A stretch of 64,000 nucleotides of DNA, taken from assembly GCF_009695905.1 (NCBI RefSeq), contig NZ_VUNA01000006.1, forward strand, positions 42,708-106,707. The letters run 5' to 3'. Position 1 is the first letter of the stretch, and every line of letters begins with the position of its first letter. A program made the position numbers and the translations under genes. Of this stretch, positions 36,472 to 45,746 are shown one piece after another. Origin of the DNA: Mogibacterium kristiansenii (GTDB lineage Bacteria; Bacillota; Clostridia; Peptostreptococcales; Anaerovoracaceae). The notes under the pieces were generated by a model. It did no database searches and was not told the DNA's origin. It was given only the letters and a program-made list of their open reading frames with translations.

Positions 36472-37116
36472 TTAACGATTTTCCTTCTCCTTGCTGCTGA
36501 TTAAGAACGACAGCGTGTGCAAACTCTCACTCAAGTGTACGTTCTCAATGGCAATACGTTCCGGAATATCCAAATCAATCGGTGCAAAGTTCCAAATACC
36601 TTCTACACCGCCGCGAACCAATGTATCCGCCACTTCCTGTGCGTTATCCTTTCCGCAGCAGATAATTCCGATATCGATATTGTTGTTTCGAACGTAGTCC
36701 TCCAGCTCGGAAGAGTTCTGAACCTTTACGCCGTTAATTGCCAATCCAACAATAGTTGGATTCACATCAAAAAGACCTACAATGCTGAATCCAAACTTGT
36801 AGTTCAGGATGTGATTGGTAATCGCCTGTCCTAGATGGCCCACACCCACGACAACGGTCTTGTACTCTCTGTCCAGTCCCAGAATTTTGTTAATCTCCGC
36901 ATACAGATGATCTACACTGTATCCGTATCCCTGCTGACCAAATCCGCCGAACGTATTCAAATCCTGACGAATCTGAGATGCCGTATAACCAATTAATTCA
37001 CTTAGTTCGTTGGAAGAAATTTTCTTCACTCCACGGCTTCGAAGATCTCCCAAATATCTTCTGTACCGTGGAAGACGCCGGATGATGGCGTTCGAAACTC
37101 TCGTATTATTTTTCAT
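36472..37116 (-). CDS. rex: Redox-sensing transcriptional repressor Rex
   Basis: A 214-residue repressor that reads the NADH/NAD+ ratio. An N-terminal winged helix (about 8-75; IRRLPRYRRYLGDL and SQIRQDLNTFGGFGQQGYGY) is followed by a Rossmann domain with the dinucleotide loop VGVGHLGQAI (about 91-100), then a C-terminal swapped helix. Rex usually represses fermentation and electron-transfer genes when NADH is low. No clear full Rex operator was found in the window. Confidence 0.96.
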   Translation of the reverse strand: MKNNTRVSNAIIRRLPRYRRYLGDLRSRGVKKISSNELSELIGYTASQIRQDLNTFGGFGQQGYGYSVDHLYAEINKILGLDREYKTVVVGVGHLGQAITNHILNYKFGFSIVGLFDVNPTIVGLAINGVKVQNSSELEDYVRNNNIDIGIICCGKDNAQEVADTLVRGGVEGIWNFAPIDLDIPERIAIENVHLSESLHTLSFLISSKEKENR

Positions 37117-37176
37117 ACTTTAACCAACCTTCTTTCTGAATTCTATTTCACAGCAGACAAACCACAACCCCGTAAA

Positions 37177-37407
37177 TTATTCTTCGTGGTCGTCCACGTA
37201 TTCCACCAGGTCACGTACGGTCTCAAATTTCTCCGCTTCCTCATCCGGAATTTCCAAACCGAAAGTTTCCTCAATTCCCAGAATGATTTCCACCATATCC
37301 AATGAGTCGCCCTCCAGATCCTTCATCAGATTTGTGTCCATCTCTACCATATCTTCGTCAATACCAAGCTGCTCTACAATCAGTTCTCTGATTTTTTCAA
37401 ATGTCAT
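37177..37407 (-). CDS. acpP: Acyl carrier protein
   Basis: A 76-residue ACP. The phosphopantetheine attachment serine lies in GDSLDMVE (serine at about residue 37), and the whole protein is acidic and helical as expected. It carries growing acyl chains in fatty-acid synthesis; no fab genes are adjacent. ATG 37407 was chosen, with GGAGG about 9 nt upstream; a GTG one codon earlier is possible. It has its own promoter and precedes rex by 60 bp. Confidence 0.95.
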   Translation of the reverse strand: MTFEKIRELIVEQLGIDEDMVEMDTNLMKDLEGDSLDMVEIILGIEETFGLEIPDEEAEKFETVRDLVEYVDDHEE

Positions 37408-37441
37408 CACATTTTCCTCCGTTTAATTTATCACATTGTTA

Positions 37442-37470
37442 ATTATAGTGAAAATAAGTGCTTTATGCAA
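37442..37470 (-). promoter_or_regulatory. Sigma-A promoter of acpP
   Basis: TTGCAT (37465-37470) and TATAAT (37442-37447) on the minus strand are 17 bp apart, about 35 bp before the acpP start. Confidence 0.75.
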
Positions 37471-37476
37471 GTTTTT

Positions 37477-39387
37477 TTATTGAAGTTCCATCCATTCCTC
37501 GTATTGTACTTCCAATTCCGCCTTATATTGTTCCAATAACGCCCCTTTTTCCTGAAGGAGTTCTACATTGGACATGTTCTCCGGAGCACAGAGAAGCTCT
37601 TCGGTCTCCTGGATTTTGGCTTCCAAGTCCTCAATGATTCCTTCCAGCTCCATAATGCGGCGTTCCTGCCGCCGCTGCTCCGCTTCCTGCTCCTTCCGAA
37701 GTCTCCGTTCTTCTTCGGCAGACAGTTCTCCGTCAGACGTACTCTTGGATTCCTCCCCGGAACTTTCTGCCGCCTTCCGTTCTTCTTTTTTCTGAAGATA
37801 GTAATCGAAACGCCCTTTGTATTCCACGATTCCATCGGTCGTCAATTCAAAGATTCGGGTCGGGAGCTTCTGCAGAAGATAACGGTCGTGGGAAACGATA
37901 ATCAGGGTTCCCTCGAAATCCAGCAGTGCATCCTCTACCACCTCTTTGGCATCGATGTCTAAATGGTTGGTTGGTTCGTCCAGAATCAGGGTATTGGCAC
38001 CGGACAGCATCAGTTTCAGCAGGGAAAGCTTTGCCTTTTCGCCGCCGGACAGGCTGCGAATCTGCTTAAACACATCATCCCCGCGGAACAGGAACCGTCC
38101 CAGAATCGACCGCATCTCCGTATCCGTATACAGATGATAGGCATTCTTCATCTCTCCCAGCACCGTTTCATTCTCATCCAGAAGAAGCTGTCCCTGATCG
38201 TAATATCCGAAATTCACGTTGTGACCGATTTTCAGATATCCCCGGTCCGCCTGCTCCTTTCCCATCAGAATCCGAAGCAATGTGGTTTTGCCCACACCGT
38301 TATCCCCGATGATGCAAATCCGTTCTCCCTTCTTGATGTCGAAGGAGACGTGATCGAACAGCTTCCGTTCGCCGAAGGATTTCTCCAAATCCTCCGCCAG
38401 CATCACATCGTTGCCGCTCTTGTATTCTGAGTGGAAAGTGAGTTTCATCCGATTGTTTTCCGTTACCGGCCGATCTTTCACTTCCATATGCGCCAGGCGC
38501 TTCTCTCTGGATTTCGCCCGGTTCACCAGCTTTTCCGTGCCGTGTCCTTTGAAACGGCGGATAATCTCTTCCTGCTTCTCGATTTCCTTCTGCTGCTTCT
38601 CATATTCCCGCAGCGCCACTTCCATCCGCTCTTCGTGCTTAATCAGATACTCGGAGTAATTTCCCCGATAATCCGTCAGATGACATCGGCTCACCTCGAA
38701 AATCCGATTCACCAGCTGGTCCAAGAAGTACCGGTCATGGGATACCACGATAATCGTTCCCTTGTAGGCCTTCAGATATTGTTCCAGCCATTCCAGCATC
38801 CGAAGATCCAGGTGGTTGGTGGGCTCATCCAGCATCAGAATATCCGGCTGCTTCAGGAGCATGCAAGCCATGGCCAGACGAGTTCGTTCGCCGCCGGACA
38901 GCATGCTGATTTTTTTATCGTATTCCGATTCACCAAATCCCATATTGCGAAGTACGGACTTCAGCTCACTCTTATAGGTGTAACCGCCCTGCTCCTTGTA
39001 CTTCTCCATGAGCGCGGTGTACTGTTCCAGATTCCGATTGAAATCCGGATGTTCGTGATCGGAAATGGCTTCTTCCAGCCGATGGATTTCCTTCTCCATC
39101 TCGTGGAATCGGGTAAAGGTTTTCTCCGCTTCCCGCAGCACCGTTCCCTCGGAAAAAAAATGATTTCTCTGTTTCAGGTATCCGACGGTATATCCGTTTC
39201 GTACGTAGAAGTTTCCGGTAGTCGGGGCGGCTTCGCCGGACAGAATCGACAGAAGCGTGGTCTTCCCCGCTCCGTTGGGTCCCACGATTCCGATTCGGTC
39301 TCCCTTGTTGATACTGAAAGACACATCTTCCAGTATCACATCCACTCCGTAACTTTTGCCAATTTCACTGGCCGACATTATCAGCAT
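37477..39387 (-). CDS. ABC-F family ATPase
   Basis: A 636-residue protein with two ABC cassettes and no membrane spans. Walker A GPNGAGKT (about 36) and GDNGVGKT (about 362), signatures LSGGERTR (about 165) and LSGGEKAK (about 455), and DEPTNHLD twice are all intact. The inter-cassette linker is basic and helical (about 240-320). A C-terminal coiled coil covers about 545-636. ABC-F proteins act on the ribosome, in translation control or antibiotic protection. The long C-terminal coil resembles the YdiF/Uup type rather than a resistance factor. It follows tsaD by 9 bp. Confidence 0.93.
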   Translation of the reverse strand: MLIMSASEIGKSYGVDVILEDVSFSINKGDRIGIVGPNGAGKTTLLSILSGEAAPTTGNFYVRNGYTVGYLKQRNHFFSEGTVLREAEKTFTRFHEMEKEIHRLEEAISDHEHPDFNRNLEQYTALMEKYKEQGGYTYKSELKSVLRNMGFGESEYDKKISMLSGGERTRLAMACMLLKQPDILMLDEPTNHLDLRMLEWLEQYLKAYKGTIIVVSHDRYFLDQLVNRIFEVSRCHLTDYRGNYSEYLIKHEERMEVALREYEKQQKEIEKQEEIIRRFKGHGTEKLVNRAKSREKRLAHMEVKDRPVTENNRMKLTFHSEYKSGNDVMLAEDLEKSFGERKLFDHVSFDIKKGERICIIGDNGVGKTTLLRILMGKEQADRGYLKIGHNVNFGYYDQGQLLLDENETVLGEMKNAYHLYTDTEMRSILGRFLFRGDDVFKQIRSLSGGEKAKLSLLKLMLSGANTLILDEPTNHLDIDAKEVVEDALLDFEGTLIIVSHDRYLLQKLPTRIFELTTDGIVEYKGRFDYYLQKKEERKAAESSGEESKSTSDGELSAEEERRLRKEQEAEQRRQERRIMELEGIIEDLEAKIQETEELLCAPENMSNVELLQEKGALLEQYKAELEVQYEEWMELQ

Positions 39388-39396
39388 ATCTGTAAT

Positions 39397-40413
39397 CTAG
39401 AATTCCAAGCCCGGAATCGCATCCAGATCCGGACCGGCAAATTCTCCTTTCTTCATTTTGTAATAAGCGGAACACGCAATCATCACGCCGTTGTCCGTGC
39501 AGTACAGCGGCCGCGGCTGCATTACTTGAATTCCGTATTTCTCTCCTTCTTCCCGAATCATCTCCCGAAGACGTGAGTTGGAGGCCACGCCGCCGGCCAT
39601 AACGATTCGATTCTGCCCGAATTCCCGGGCTGCGGATATCGCTTTGTTCACGATGACTTCCACCACCGCTTCCTGGAAGCTGGCGGCCATGTCCGCCACA
39701 TTGATTTCTTTTCCCGCCTGTCTGCAGGAATTGATGTGGTTCAGGGCTGCCGTTTTCAACCCGCTAAAGCTAAAGTCGTAGCTCCCCGGCTCCAGATACA
39801 CCCGCTTGAATTCGATGGCGTGGGGATCTCCCTCCTTTGCGGCCCGATCCACTTTTGGTCCGCCGGGATACCCCAGCCCAATAACCCGGGCCACCTTGTC
39901 AAAGGCTTCTCCCGCCGCATCATCTCGGGTTTCTCCCAGGGTTTCGCATTGATTGTAATCCTTTACAAAAACGATATTCGTATGACCGCCGGACACCACC
40001 AGTCCCATAAAAGGCGGCTCCAGTTCCGGATATTCCACGTAATTGGCCGCAATATGCCCGTGCATGTGATTCACCGCCACCAACGGAATATCCTTGGCAA
40101 AAGATATTGCTTTGGCGGCCGCTACGCCCACCAGCAGCGCGCCCACCAAACCCGGCCCGTAGGTAACGCCGACTAAATCCACCTCATTGATGGTAATCTG
40201 CGCTTCCTCCAAAGCCTGGGACAGCACCCCGTTAATATTCTCCAGGTGCCGCCTGGATGCAATTTCCGGGACTACCCCGCCAAATGCGGTGTGAATATCA
40301 ATCTGGGATGAAATCACATTGGCCAATACTTCTCGGCCGTCGGCAACGATACCGATTGCGGTTTCATCACAGCTGGATTCAATTCCAAGGGTGATATGTT
40401 TTCCATTCTTCAT
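39397..40413 (-). CDS. tsaD: tRNA N6-threonylcarbamoyladenosine transferase subunit TsaD
   Basis: A 338-residue ASKHA-fold enzyme that transfers threonylcarbamoyl to A37 of ANN-decoding tRNAs. The N-terminal GIESSCDETAI and metal-binding histidines in NHMHGHIAANY (about 110-119) and the SGGHTNI segment (about 135) are intact. It forms the t6A complex with TsaB and TsaE, both encoded just upstream. Confidence 0.97.
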   Translation of the reverse strand: MKNGKHITLGIESSCDETAIGIVADGREVLANVISSQIDIHTAFGGVVPEIASRRHLENINGVLSQALEEAQITINEVDLVGVTYGPGLVGALLVGVAAAKAISFAKDIPLVAVNHMHGHIAANYVEYPELEPPFMGLVVSGGHTNIVFVKDYNQCETLGETRDDAAGEAFDKVARVIGLGYPGGPKVDRAAKEGDPHAIEFKRVYLEPGSYDFSFSGLKTAALNHINSCRQAGKEINVADMAASFQEAVVEVIVNKAISAAREFGQNRIVMAGGVASNSRLREMIREEGEKYGIQVMQPRPLYCTDNGVMIACSAYYKMKKGEFAGPDLDAIPGLEF

Positions 40414-40429
40414 AACATCATCTCATTCT

Positions 40430-40897
40430 CTATTTTAAAATTTTGCGCATCAGCAATGCGTCTTCTCCGTTATCGATATAGTACTTCTCCCGGCGTCCGA
40501 TGACCTCAAAACCCAGCTTCTCATAAAGGTGAATCGCCGGTGCGTTGGATTCCCGAACTTCCAGACTGAATTCTTCATTATCATCCTGCGTCAGCCATCG
40601 TATCATGTAATCCATCATCTTCCGACCAATGCCTCGGCCCCGGTATTCCGGCGCCACGGCAATGTTGTTCAGCTGCCCTTCTCCGGCAATCTGCCACACA
40701 TCCATGTACCCGGCAAAACTTCCGTTCCATTCCGCAACGATAACCGTGGCCAATTCGTTTTCCTCCACGTCGTGACGAATGGACTCCAAACTCCAGGGGA
40801 TGGGAAAGGTGATTTCTTCCAGATAAGCGATATCGGAAATATCTTCCGAAGCCGCCGGACGAATCAATAACGGTATTTCTTTTCGCGTATTATCCAT
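40430..40897 (-). CDS. rimI: Ribosomal protein alanine N-acetyltransferase RimI
   Basis: A 155-residue GNAT acetyltransferase. The acetyl-CoA-binding motif A reads VAPEYRGRGIGRKMM (about 81-95), and the end of the fold shows LYEKLGFEVIGRREKYY. By family it acetylates the N-terminal alanine of ribosomal protein bS18. It lies between tsaB and tsaD, a common arrangement in Firmicutes, overlapping tsaB by 8 bp. Confidence 0.9.
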   Translation of the reverse strand: MDNTRKEIPLLIRPAASEDISDIAYLEEITFPIPWSLESIRHDVEENELATVIVAEWNGSFAGYMDVWQIAGEGQLNNIAVAPEYRGRGIGRKMMDYMIRWLTQDDNEEFSLEVRESNAPAIHLYEKLGFEVIGRREKYYIDNGEDALLMRKILK

Positions 40898-41621
40898 GTA
40901 TCTTACTGCTCAGTGTACCCGATTCCAGCCGCATCTCGGCTTCGCTTTTGCGCATGTAGTTCGGAATCAGTTTCTCGTAGGAAACCGTCTCCCCGGATTG
41001 TACCCGGCGAAGTGCCACCTGCGCTGCACTTTTTCCGTTCTGATACCGAACCGATTCCGGTGCAAAGGCATACATTTCCTCCGAGAGCTCCGTGGAAATA
41101 ATGTCCCGGTAGGCATCAATTCCGTCTCCGGTGAAGAATACCGGTCCCTCCAGCTTCCGGATTTCGTTCAGCAGACCTTCAATCATATACTGTTTCTCCG
41201 GAAGAATCGGCTCCGGTCCGTCCGTTGTGGCCTTCCACAGTCCGGCATAGGTCTGGTGTCTCCGGGCGTTGATAATCGGGCAGATGTATTTCTCCCCGCT
41301 GCTGTTCTCCATTCCCTGATACGCCATGGCTTCCAAGGTGGACACCGAGACGCAGGGGAGATTCAGAACCTGTCCCAAAGTTCGGGCCGTCGTGACGCCG
41401 ATTCGAATTCCCGTAAAGGATCCCGGACCCACAGAGGCTCCGATATGCGTCAAATCTGTTTTTTCAATACCGGCGTTCCGAAGGCATTCTTCCGTCAGCG
41501 TGATGATGTCCTTCAGATGATTCATCACATCGGAAGAAGAGGCCGTCCAGCAATTTCCTTCTTGATCGATCACTGCGGCCGATCCGTACTTACCGGTAGT
41601 CTCAAGTGCTAGAATATGCAT
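40890..41621 (-). CDS. tsaB: t6A complex subunit TsaB
   Basis: A 243-residue ASKHA-fold protein, the non-catalytic partner of TsaD. It starts MHILALETTGKYGSAAV and carries GPGSFTGIRIGVTTAR (about 70-85), the family signature. I chose the ATG at 41621, with AAGGAG upstream; the longer frame has no recognisable family sequence. The start overlaps the end of tsaE by 13 bp. Confidence 0.93.
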   Translation of the reverse strand: MHILALETTGKYGSAAVIDQEGNCWTASSSDVMNHLKDIITLTEECLRNAGIEKTDLTHIGASVGPGSFTGIRIGVTTARTLGQVLNLPCVSVSTLEAMAYQGMENSSGEKYICPIINARRHQTYAGLWKATTDGPEPILPEKQYMIEGLLNEIRKLEGPVFFTGDGIDAYRDIISTELSEEMYAFAPESVRYQNGKSAAQVALRRVQSGETVSYEKLIPNYMRKSEAEMRLESGTLSSKIHG

Positions 41622-42067
41622 TGATAAATTCGCTCTCCTTCTTTCTCTCCATAGCGGATTCGAATCAACAGGGAATCCTCCGGCAGGATATCTTCCACAA
41701 TGTCCGACCATTCCACAATACTGATTCCGTCTCCGTAAAAATAGTCTTCCGCCCCGATATCCAGCAGTTCGTCCCCGGAACCAAGGCGGTACGCATCGAA
41801 GTGGAACAGTGGAATCCGGCCGCTTCGATGTTCTTTTACAATGTTGAAAGTCGGGCTGCTGATATTCTCGTGAATGCCCAGCCCTTCCGCTATGTACTTC
41901 GTCAGAGTGGTCTTTCCGGTTCCAAGATCTCCCTCCAGCGCCAGAACATCTCCCGGCTTCAGGTACGATGAAAGCTCGAGGCCGAAATCCCGGGTCTCGA
42001 GCTCATTGTGAACCGTCCAGTTGAAATTATTCTTCTCTTCTAATTTCTTCCTGATTTCTTCTCTCAT
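41609..42067 (-). CDS. tsaE: t6A complex ATPase TsaE
   Basis: A 152-residue P-loop ATPase that drives turnover of the TsaBD complex. Walker A GDLGTGKTTLT and the downstream SSPTFNIVKEH segment (switch I) are clear, and the FHFDAYRLGSGDELLDIG block near the middle is typical. The ATG at 42067 avoids overlap with the upstream peptidase. A TTG 10 codons earlier is the alternative. Confidence 0.93.
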   Translation of the reverse strand: MREEIRKKLEEKNNFNWTVHNELETRDFGLELSSYLKPGDVLALEGDLGTGKTTLTKYIAEGLGIHENISSPTFNIVKEHRSGRIPLFHFDAYRLGSGDELLDIGAEDYFYGDGISIVEWSDIVEDILPEDSLLIRIRYGEKEGERIYQCIF

Positions 42068-42075
42068 AGATTGCT

Positions 42076-43518
42076 TTAAGCTTCCGTTTCCATACAAAGT
42101 TTTTCCATCATAGCCGTGTAAATTCGCGTCATCTTCATCAGAGCCTCGATGCTGAGACGTTCATCCGGCTGATGCATCCGGTCTTCTTCCCCCGGGAACA
42201 GCGCACCGAACGCAACCATCCGTCGGAACACTTTGGCGTAAGTGCCGCCTCGATCCACGAACGGCTTGTTCTCTTCGTCGCCGGTTTCCTCCACGTATAC
42301 GGAACACAAGGTCTGAATGAACGGATCGTCCACCGGTACGTAAGCCGGCTTGTCGTCCCCCTTCTTAATTAGCCCAATATTCGTTCCTTCCAGGGTTTTC
42401 TCTACCCCTTCGTAAACATTCTCTGAGGTATAGCTGATCGGATAACGAACATTCAATGTGACGGTCGCCACATCGTTGCTCAGTTCCATCATTCCCACGT
42501 TGCAAATCAGTTTGCCGGATGGTTCATCTTGGAATGCACATTCCATATTCTCTCCGTGAAGGTTGAATCCGATGTGCTCATTATAATATCGAATCCATTC
42601 GGTAACTTCATCGCTGACGAAATCCAATCTTCCCAAGAAGGCCATCAGAATGCTGATGGCGTTCAGGCCCTTGTGCGGATCGGCACCGTGGGCGCTGATT
42701 CCGGTGGCTTCAATGGCCAGCGAAGTTCCCACCTTTCGGGTTTTCAGATTGTATCCGGTTTCCTCCGCAAAGGCTTCTGCCTTCGTGCGAATCGTGTCAT
42801 ATTCCCCATTGTCTCCTGATGCCACCACCGCCTTTGCGGTTCGCGGAACGATATTCGGGGCAAGGCCGCCGTTAATTTTCGACAGAACCAGTCCTTCTTT
42901 CGGGGAATACTTCTTCATCCGAGATGCCAGCTGGAACTTCATATTTCCCATCTCTCCGTTGGTCAGCGGAAACTCTCCGTCCGGAGTAATGCCGTAATCC
43001 GGCATCCGATCCTTTTCCAGATAGTAGTGCACGCTGTCCCGTCCGGTTTCCTCATCCAGCCCCAGGATCAGTCGAATGGTATCGGTCGGACGATATCCCG
43101 CTTCCTTGAGGGCTTTCATTCCGTACAAGCAGGCAATAACCGGTCCCTTGTCGTCCAAAGTGCCGCGGCCGAGCATCCAGCCATCGGCGATTTCAGCAGC
43201 ATAAGGATCGAAGGTCCAACCATCACCCTCCGGAACGATATCCAGATGGCCGGCAATACCGAAAATTTGAGCATCCGGATTCTCGGATTTCCATTCAATA
43301 TGACCGCAGTAGTGATCCCAGTCCTTTACCTCGAAGCCCAGTTCCTTTCCCAGCTTCAAGGTGTATTGATATGCTTCTTCCACGCCGGCGCCAAATGGAT
43401 ACACTTCGCCCTCCGGACTCCGACAAGGCTCCGTCCGGACGCTGCGAATGCGAACCAGCTCTTGGAGCTTTTCCAGCATCTCCGCTTTATTCTTTTCGAG
43501 TATTTCTCTGTAAACCAT
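42076..43518 (-). CDS. M20 family dipeptidase (PepV/Sapep-like)
   Basis: A 480-residue zinc peptidase of family M20. Metal-binding segments are GHLDIVPEGDGW (about 91), GRGTLDDKGPV (about 116) and DEETGRDS (about 154). The inserted lid domain and RGGTYAKVFRR (about 425) match PepV-type Xaa dipeptidases. It is expected to be cytoplasmic, cleaving dipeptides taken up for amino-acid fermentation. It lies between the solute-binding lipoprotein gene and tsaE. Confidence 0.9.
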   Translation of the reverse strand: MVYREILEKNKAEMLEKLQELVRIRSVRTEPCRSPEGEVYPFGAGVEEAYQYTLKLGKELGFEVKDWDHYCGHIEWKSENPDAQIFGIAGHLDIVPEGDGWTFDPYAAEIADGWMLGRGTLDDKGPVIACLYGMKALKEAGYRPTDTIRLILGLDEETGRDSVHYYLEKDRMPDYGITPDGEFPLTNGEMGNMKFQLASRMKKYSPKEGLVLSKINGGLAPNIVPRTAKAVVASGDNGEYDTIRTKAEAFAEETGYNLKTRKVGTSLAIEATGISAHGADPHKGLNAISILMAFLGRLDFVSDEVTEWIRYYNEHIGFNLHGENMECAFQDEPSGKLICNVGMMELSNDVATVTLNVRYPISYTSENVYEGVEKTLEGTNIGLIKKGDDKPAYVPVDDPFIQTLCSVYVEETGDEENKPFVDRGGTYAKVFRRMVAFGALFPGEEDRMHQPDERLSIEALMKMTRIYTAMMEKLCMETEA

Positions 43519-43543
43519 AATTCCTCATTTCATCGATTTCTAA

Positions 43544-44800
43544 TTAGTGTTCAATTTTCTTCATGCTGTCTGCCTTCGTTTTCGATTTCGTGACGTATGC
43601 GGAAACCAGTTTCCCATCTCTTACGGTAGAAATGTTCACCCGGCGCACCGGATTCCCATCCTGATCGAAGTTAAACACACCGGTAGCGCAGCGCAAGTCC
43701 TTCGTGTCGGCCAAAGCATCTCGAATATCCGTCGGTTTCAAGCTTCGGGCATTGTTAATTGCATTGATGGTAAGCATATATGCATCATACCCCAGTACCG
43801 TATTCTGAGTCGGAATGTCCCGCTGTCCATACCGATTCGCATATTTCACCAGGAACCGCTGGGTTTCAGCGGTAAATCCCGTCTCCGCGGTGCCGCCGGA
43901 ATTCAGTACGTTATCGGATGTGAAGGAAATCTTAATCTGCGGATGTTTCTCTTTCATCTTCAGAAAATCTTCCGTCAGCCACTCCTGATTTCCCAGGAAT
44001 CGAATATTCGTCATATTTCTTTTTTCAATTTGATGATACAGAAGATCCGCCTTCTCCAGACCGATTGGCGAGAATACCACTTCTGCCCCGGATTTCTGAA
44101 TTTGCTTTGCCAACTTCACCATATTGAACTCATCTATTCCGATGGATTCATCCAGTACCACCTCCGGTCCGGACTTCTTTCCCTCTTTCCGAAGGCGAGC
44201 CTTGAATGCCGACCGCATCTTTTCCTGGGTACTGTCATTCTGAATGGTAATGATGGCAACCTTCTTGGCGGAAAGCTCTTTGATGGTGTATTCCGCCAGA
44301 CCGGTGCCTCTCTGGTCATATGTAATGCAGGCACGGAACGCATACGGATTGTTTTCCGTAATCAGCGGGTTGCTGGCCGAAGGGGTAATCATCGGAATTT
44401 TCGCCTTCCTCGCTTCTTCCGCGGCAATCATGGAATTCGCTTCTTCCGCACTCCCGATAATCGCTACCGGATTCAGCTTGATTAAACTCTCAATTGCCGC
44501 CTTCGCCGTATTGGTGTCGGATTCGGTATCGATTCGGACCAGTTCCACCCGCACGCCTTTTACATTGCTGTACATGCTGTGGGCCAGCTGAATTCCCTTG
44601 ATTTCCTCTTTACCAACGTTCTTATACTGTCCGCTTTCCGGTTCAAATACGCCAACGTAGATGACGTTGGAATCCTCCGTCTCCTTATCGATGAATGTCC
44701 GGCGAAAATTATCATAACTGGTACAACCGGACAGCATAAGCACTGCCGTAAATGTAAGCATGAGACAGATTGTTTTTATAGCTGTTCTGCTAATTTTCAA
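43544..44800 (-). CDS. Leu/Ile/Val-type solute-binding lipoprotein
   Basis: A 418-residue extracytoplasmic binding protein. The signal peptide (1-25) ends in the lipobox LSGC, so the mature protein is anchored by lipidated Cys26. The two-lobed periplasmic-binding fold of the branched-chain amino-acid type follows (VGVFEPESGQYKNVG; IGSAEEANSMIAAEEA; ITPSASNPLI). It starts at a TTG codon overlapping the dusB stop, with GAGGT 8 nt upstream. No permease or ATPase genes are nearby, so it is an orphan receptor or borrows a distant transporter. Confidence 0.88.
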   Translation of the reverse strand: MKISRTAIKTICLMLTFTAVLMLSGCTSYDNFRRTFIDKETEDSNVIYVGVFEPESGQYKNVGKEEIKGIQLAHSMYSNVKGVRVELVRIDTESDTNTAKAAIESLIKLNPVAIIGSAEEANSMIAAEEARKAKIPMITPSASNPLITENNPYAFRACITYDQRGTGLAEYTIKELSAKKVAIITIQNDSTQEKMRSAFKARLRKEGKKSGPEVVLDESIGIDEFNMVKLAKQIQKSGAEVVFSPIGLEKADLLYHQIEKRNMTNIRFLGNQEWLTEDFLKMKEKHPQIKISFTSDNVLNSGGTAETGFTAETQRFLVKYANRYGQRDIPTQNTVLGYDAYMLTINAINNARSLKPTDIRDALADTKDLRCATGVFNFDQDGNPVRRVNISTVRDGKLVSAYVTKSKTKADSMKKIEH

Positions 44801-45743
44801 GTCTTAGTACCTCTTTCAATTCTTCCCCATCTGTAATGTCGTTCACGCGGCCGCGCAGCTTTGCCGCACCGGGATAGCCTTTCGTATACCAGCCCACGTG
44901 CTTTCTCATCTCCCGCACCGCAGAATATTCACCCTTCAGGGTCACCAAACCTTCGTAGTGACGAATCATCATTTCTGATCGTTCTTTCCAAGTGGGAGCC
45001 GTGTAAGGCTCTCCGTTATATGCCGCGAGAAGGTCCTTGAAAATCCATGGATTTCCCAGAGATCCCCGCGCAATCATCACGCCGTCACAACCGGTTTCCT
45101 TCATCATCCGGAGCGCGTCTTCGCCACAATTCACATCTCCGTTTCCGATTACCGGTATCATCACGTTTTCTTTCACCCGGCGAATAATGCTCCAATCCGC
45201 CGTTCCCTGATAATACTGCTCCCGAGTTCGTCCATGAACGGTGACCGCTGCTGCGCCGGCCGCCTCCGCCGCCTTTGCGCATTCTACCGCATTCACCGAC
45301 TCATCGTCGAATCCCTTTCGCATCTTTACCGTCACCGGCTTGTCGCTGTTCTTCACCGCCGCAGTCACAATATCGTATATCCGATCCGGATTCCGCATCA
45401 GTGCCGCTCCGTCTCCGTTCCGTACAACCTTTGGTACCGGACATCCCATGTTGATATCCAAAAAACAGTTCAAGCCGGAATTCAGCATCCGGGCTGCTTC
45501 ACCGATAATGTCCGGTTCGCTGCCGAATATCTGAACTCCGGTTGGTCCGGCATTTTCCGGAATGTACAAGAGCTTCGGTGTTTTTCGGTCTCCGTAATAC
45601 AAACCCTTTGCACTGACCATTTCCGTATAGGTCAGCGCCGCCCCCTGCTCTTCGCACAGGGAACGCATCACCGCATCGGTGATGCCCGCAAGGGGAGCCA
45701 ACATAAAGGGGTTTCGGAGTTCAATTCCACCAATATTCAACAT
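44790..45743 (-). CDS. dusB: tRNA-dihydrouridine synthase DusB
   Basis: A 317-residue flavoenzyme that reduces specific uridines in tRNA to dihydrouridine. The TIM-barrel N-terminus (FMLAPLAGITDAVMRSLC), the DINMGCPVPKVVRNGDGAALM block with the catalytic cysteine (about 101), TVHGRTREQYYQGTADW (about 168) and GNGDV (about 200) are all typical. It lies between coaX and the binding-protein gene, overlapping the latter by 11 bp. Confidence 0.96.
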   Translation of the reverse strand: MLNIGGIELRNPFMLAPLAGITDAVMRSLCEEQGAALTYTEMVSAKGLYYGDRKTPKLLYIPENAGPTGVQIFGSEPDIIGEAARMLNSGLNCFLDINMGCPVPKVVRNGDGAALMRNPDRIYDIVTAAVKNSDKPVTVKMRKGFDDESVNAVECAKAAEAAGAAAVTVHGRTREQYYQGTADWSIIRRVKENVMIPVIGNGDVNCGEDALRMMKETGCDGVMIARGSLGNPWIFKDLLAAYNGEPYTAPTWKERSEMMIRHYEGLVTLKGEYSAVREMRKHVGWYTKGYPGAAKLRGRVNDITDGEELKEVLRLEN

Positions 45744-45746
45744 ATT

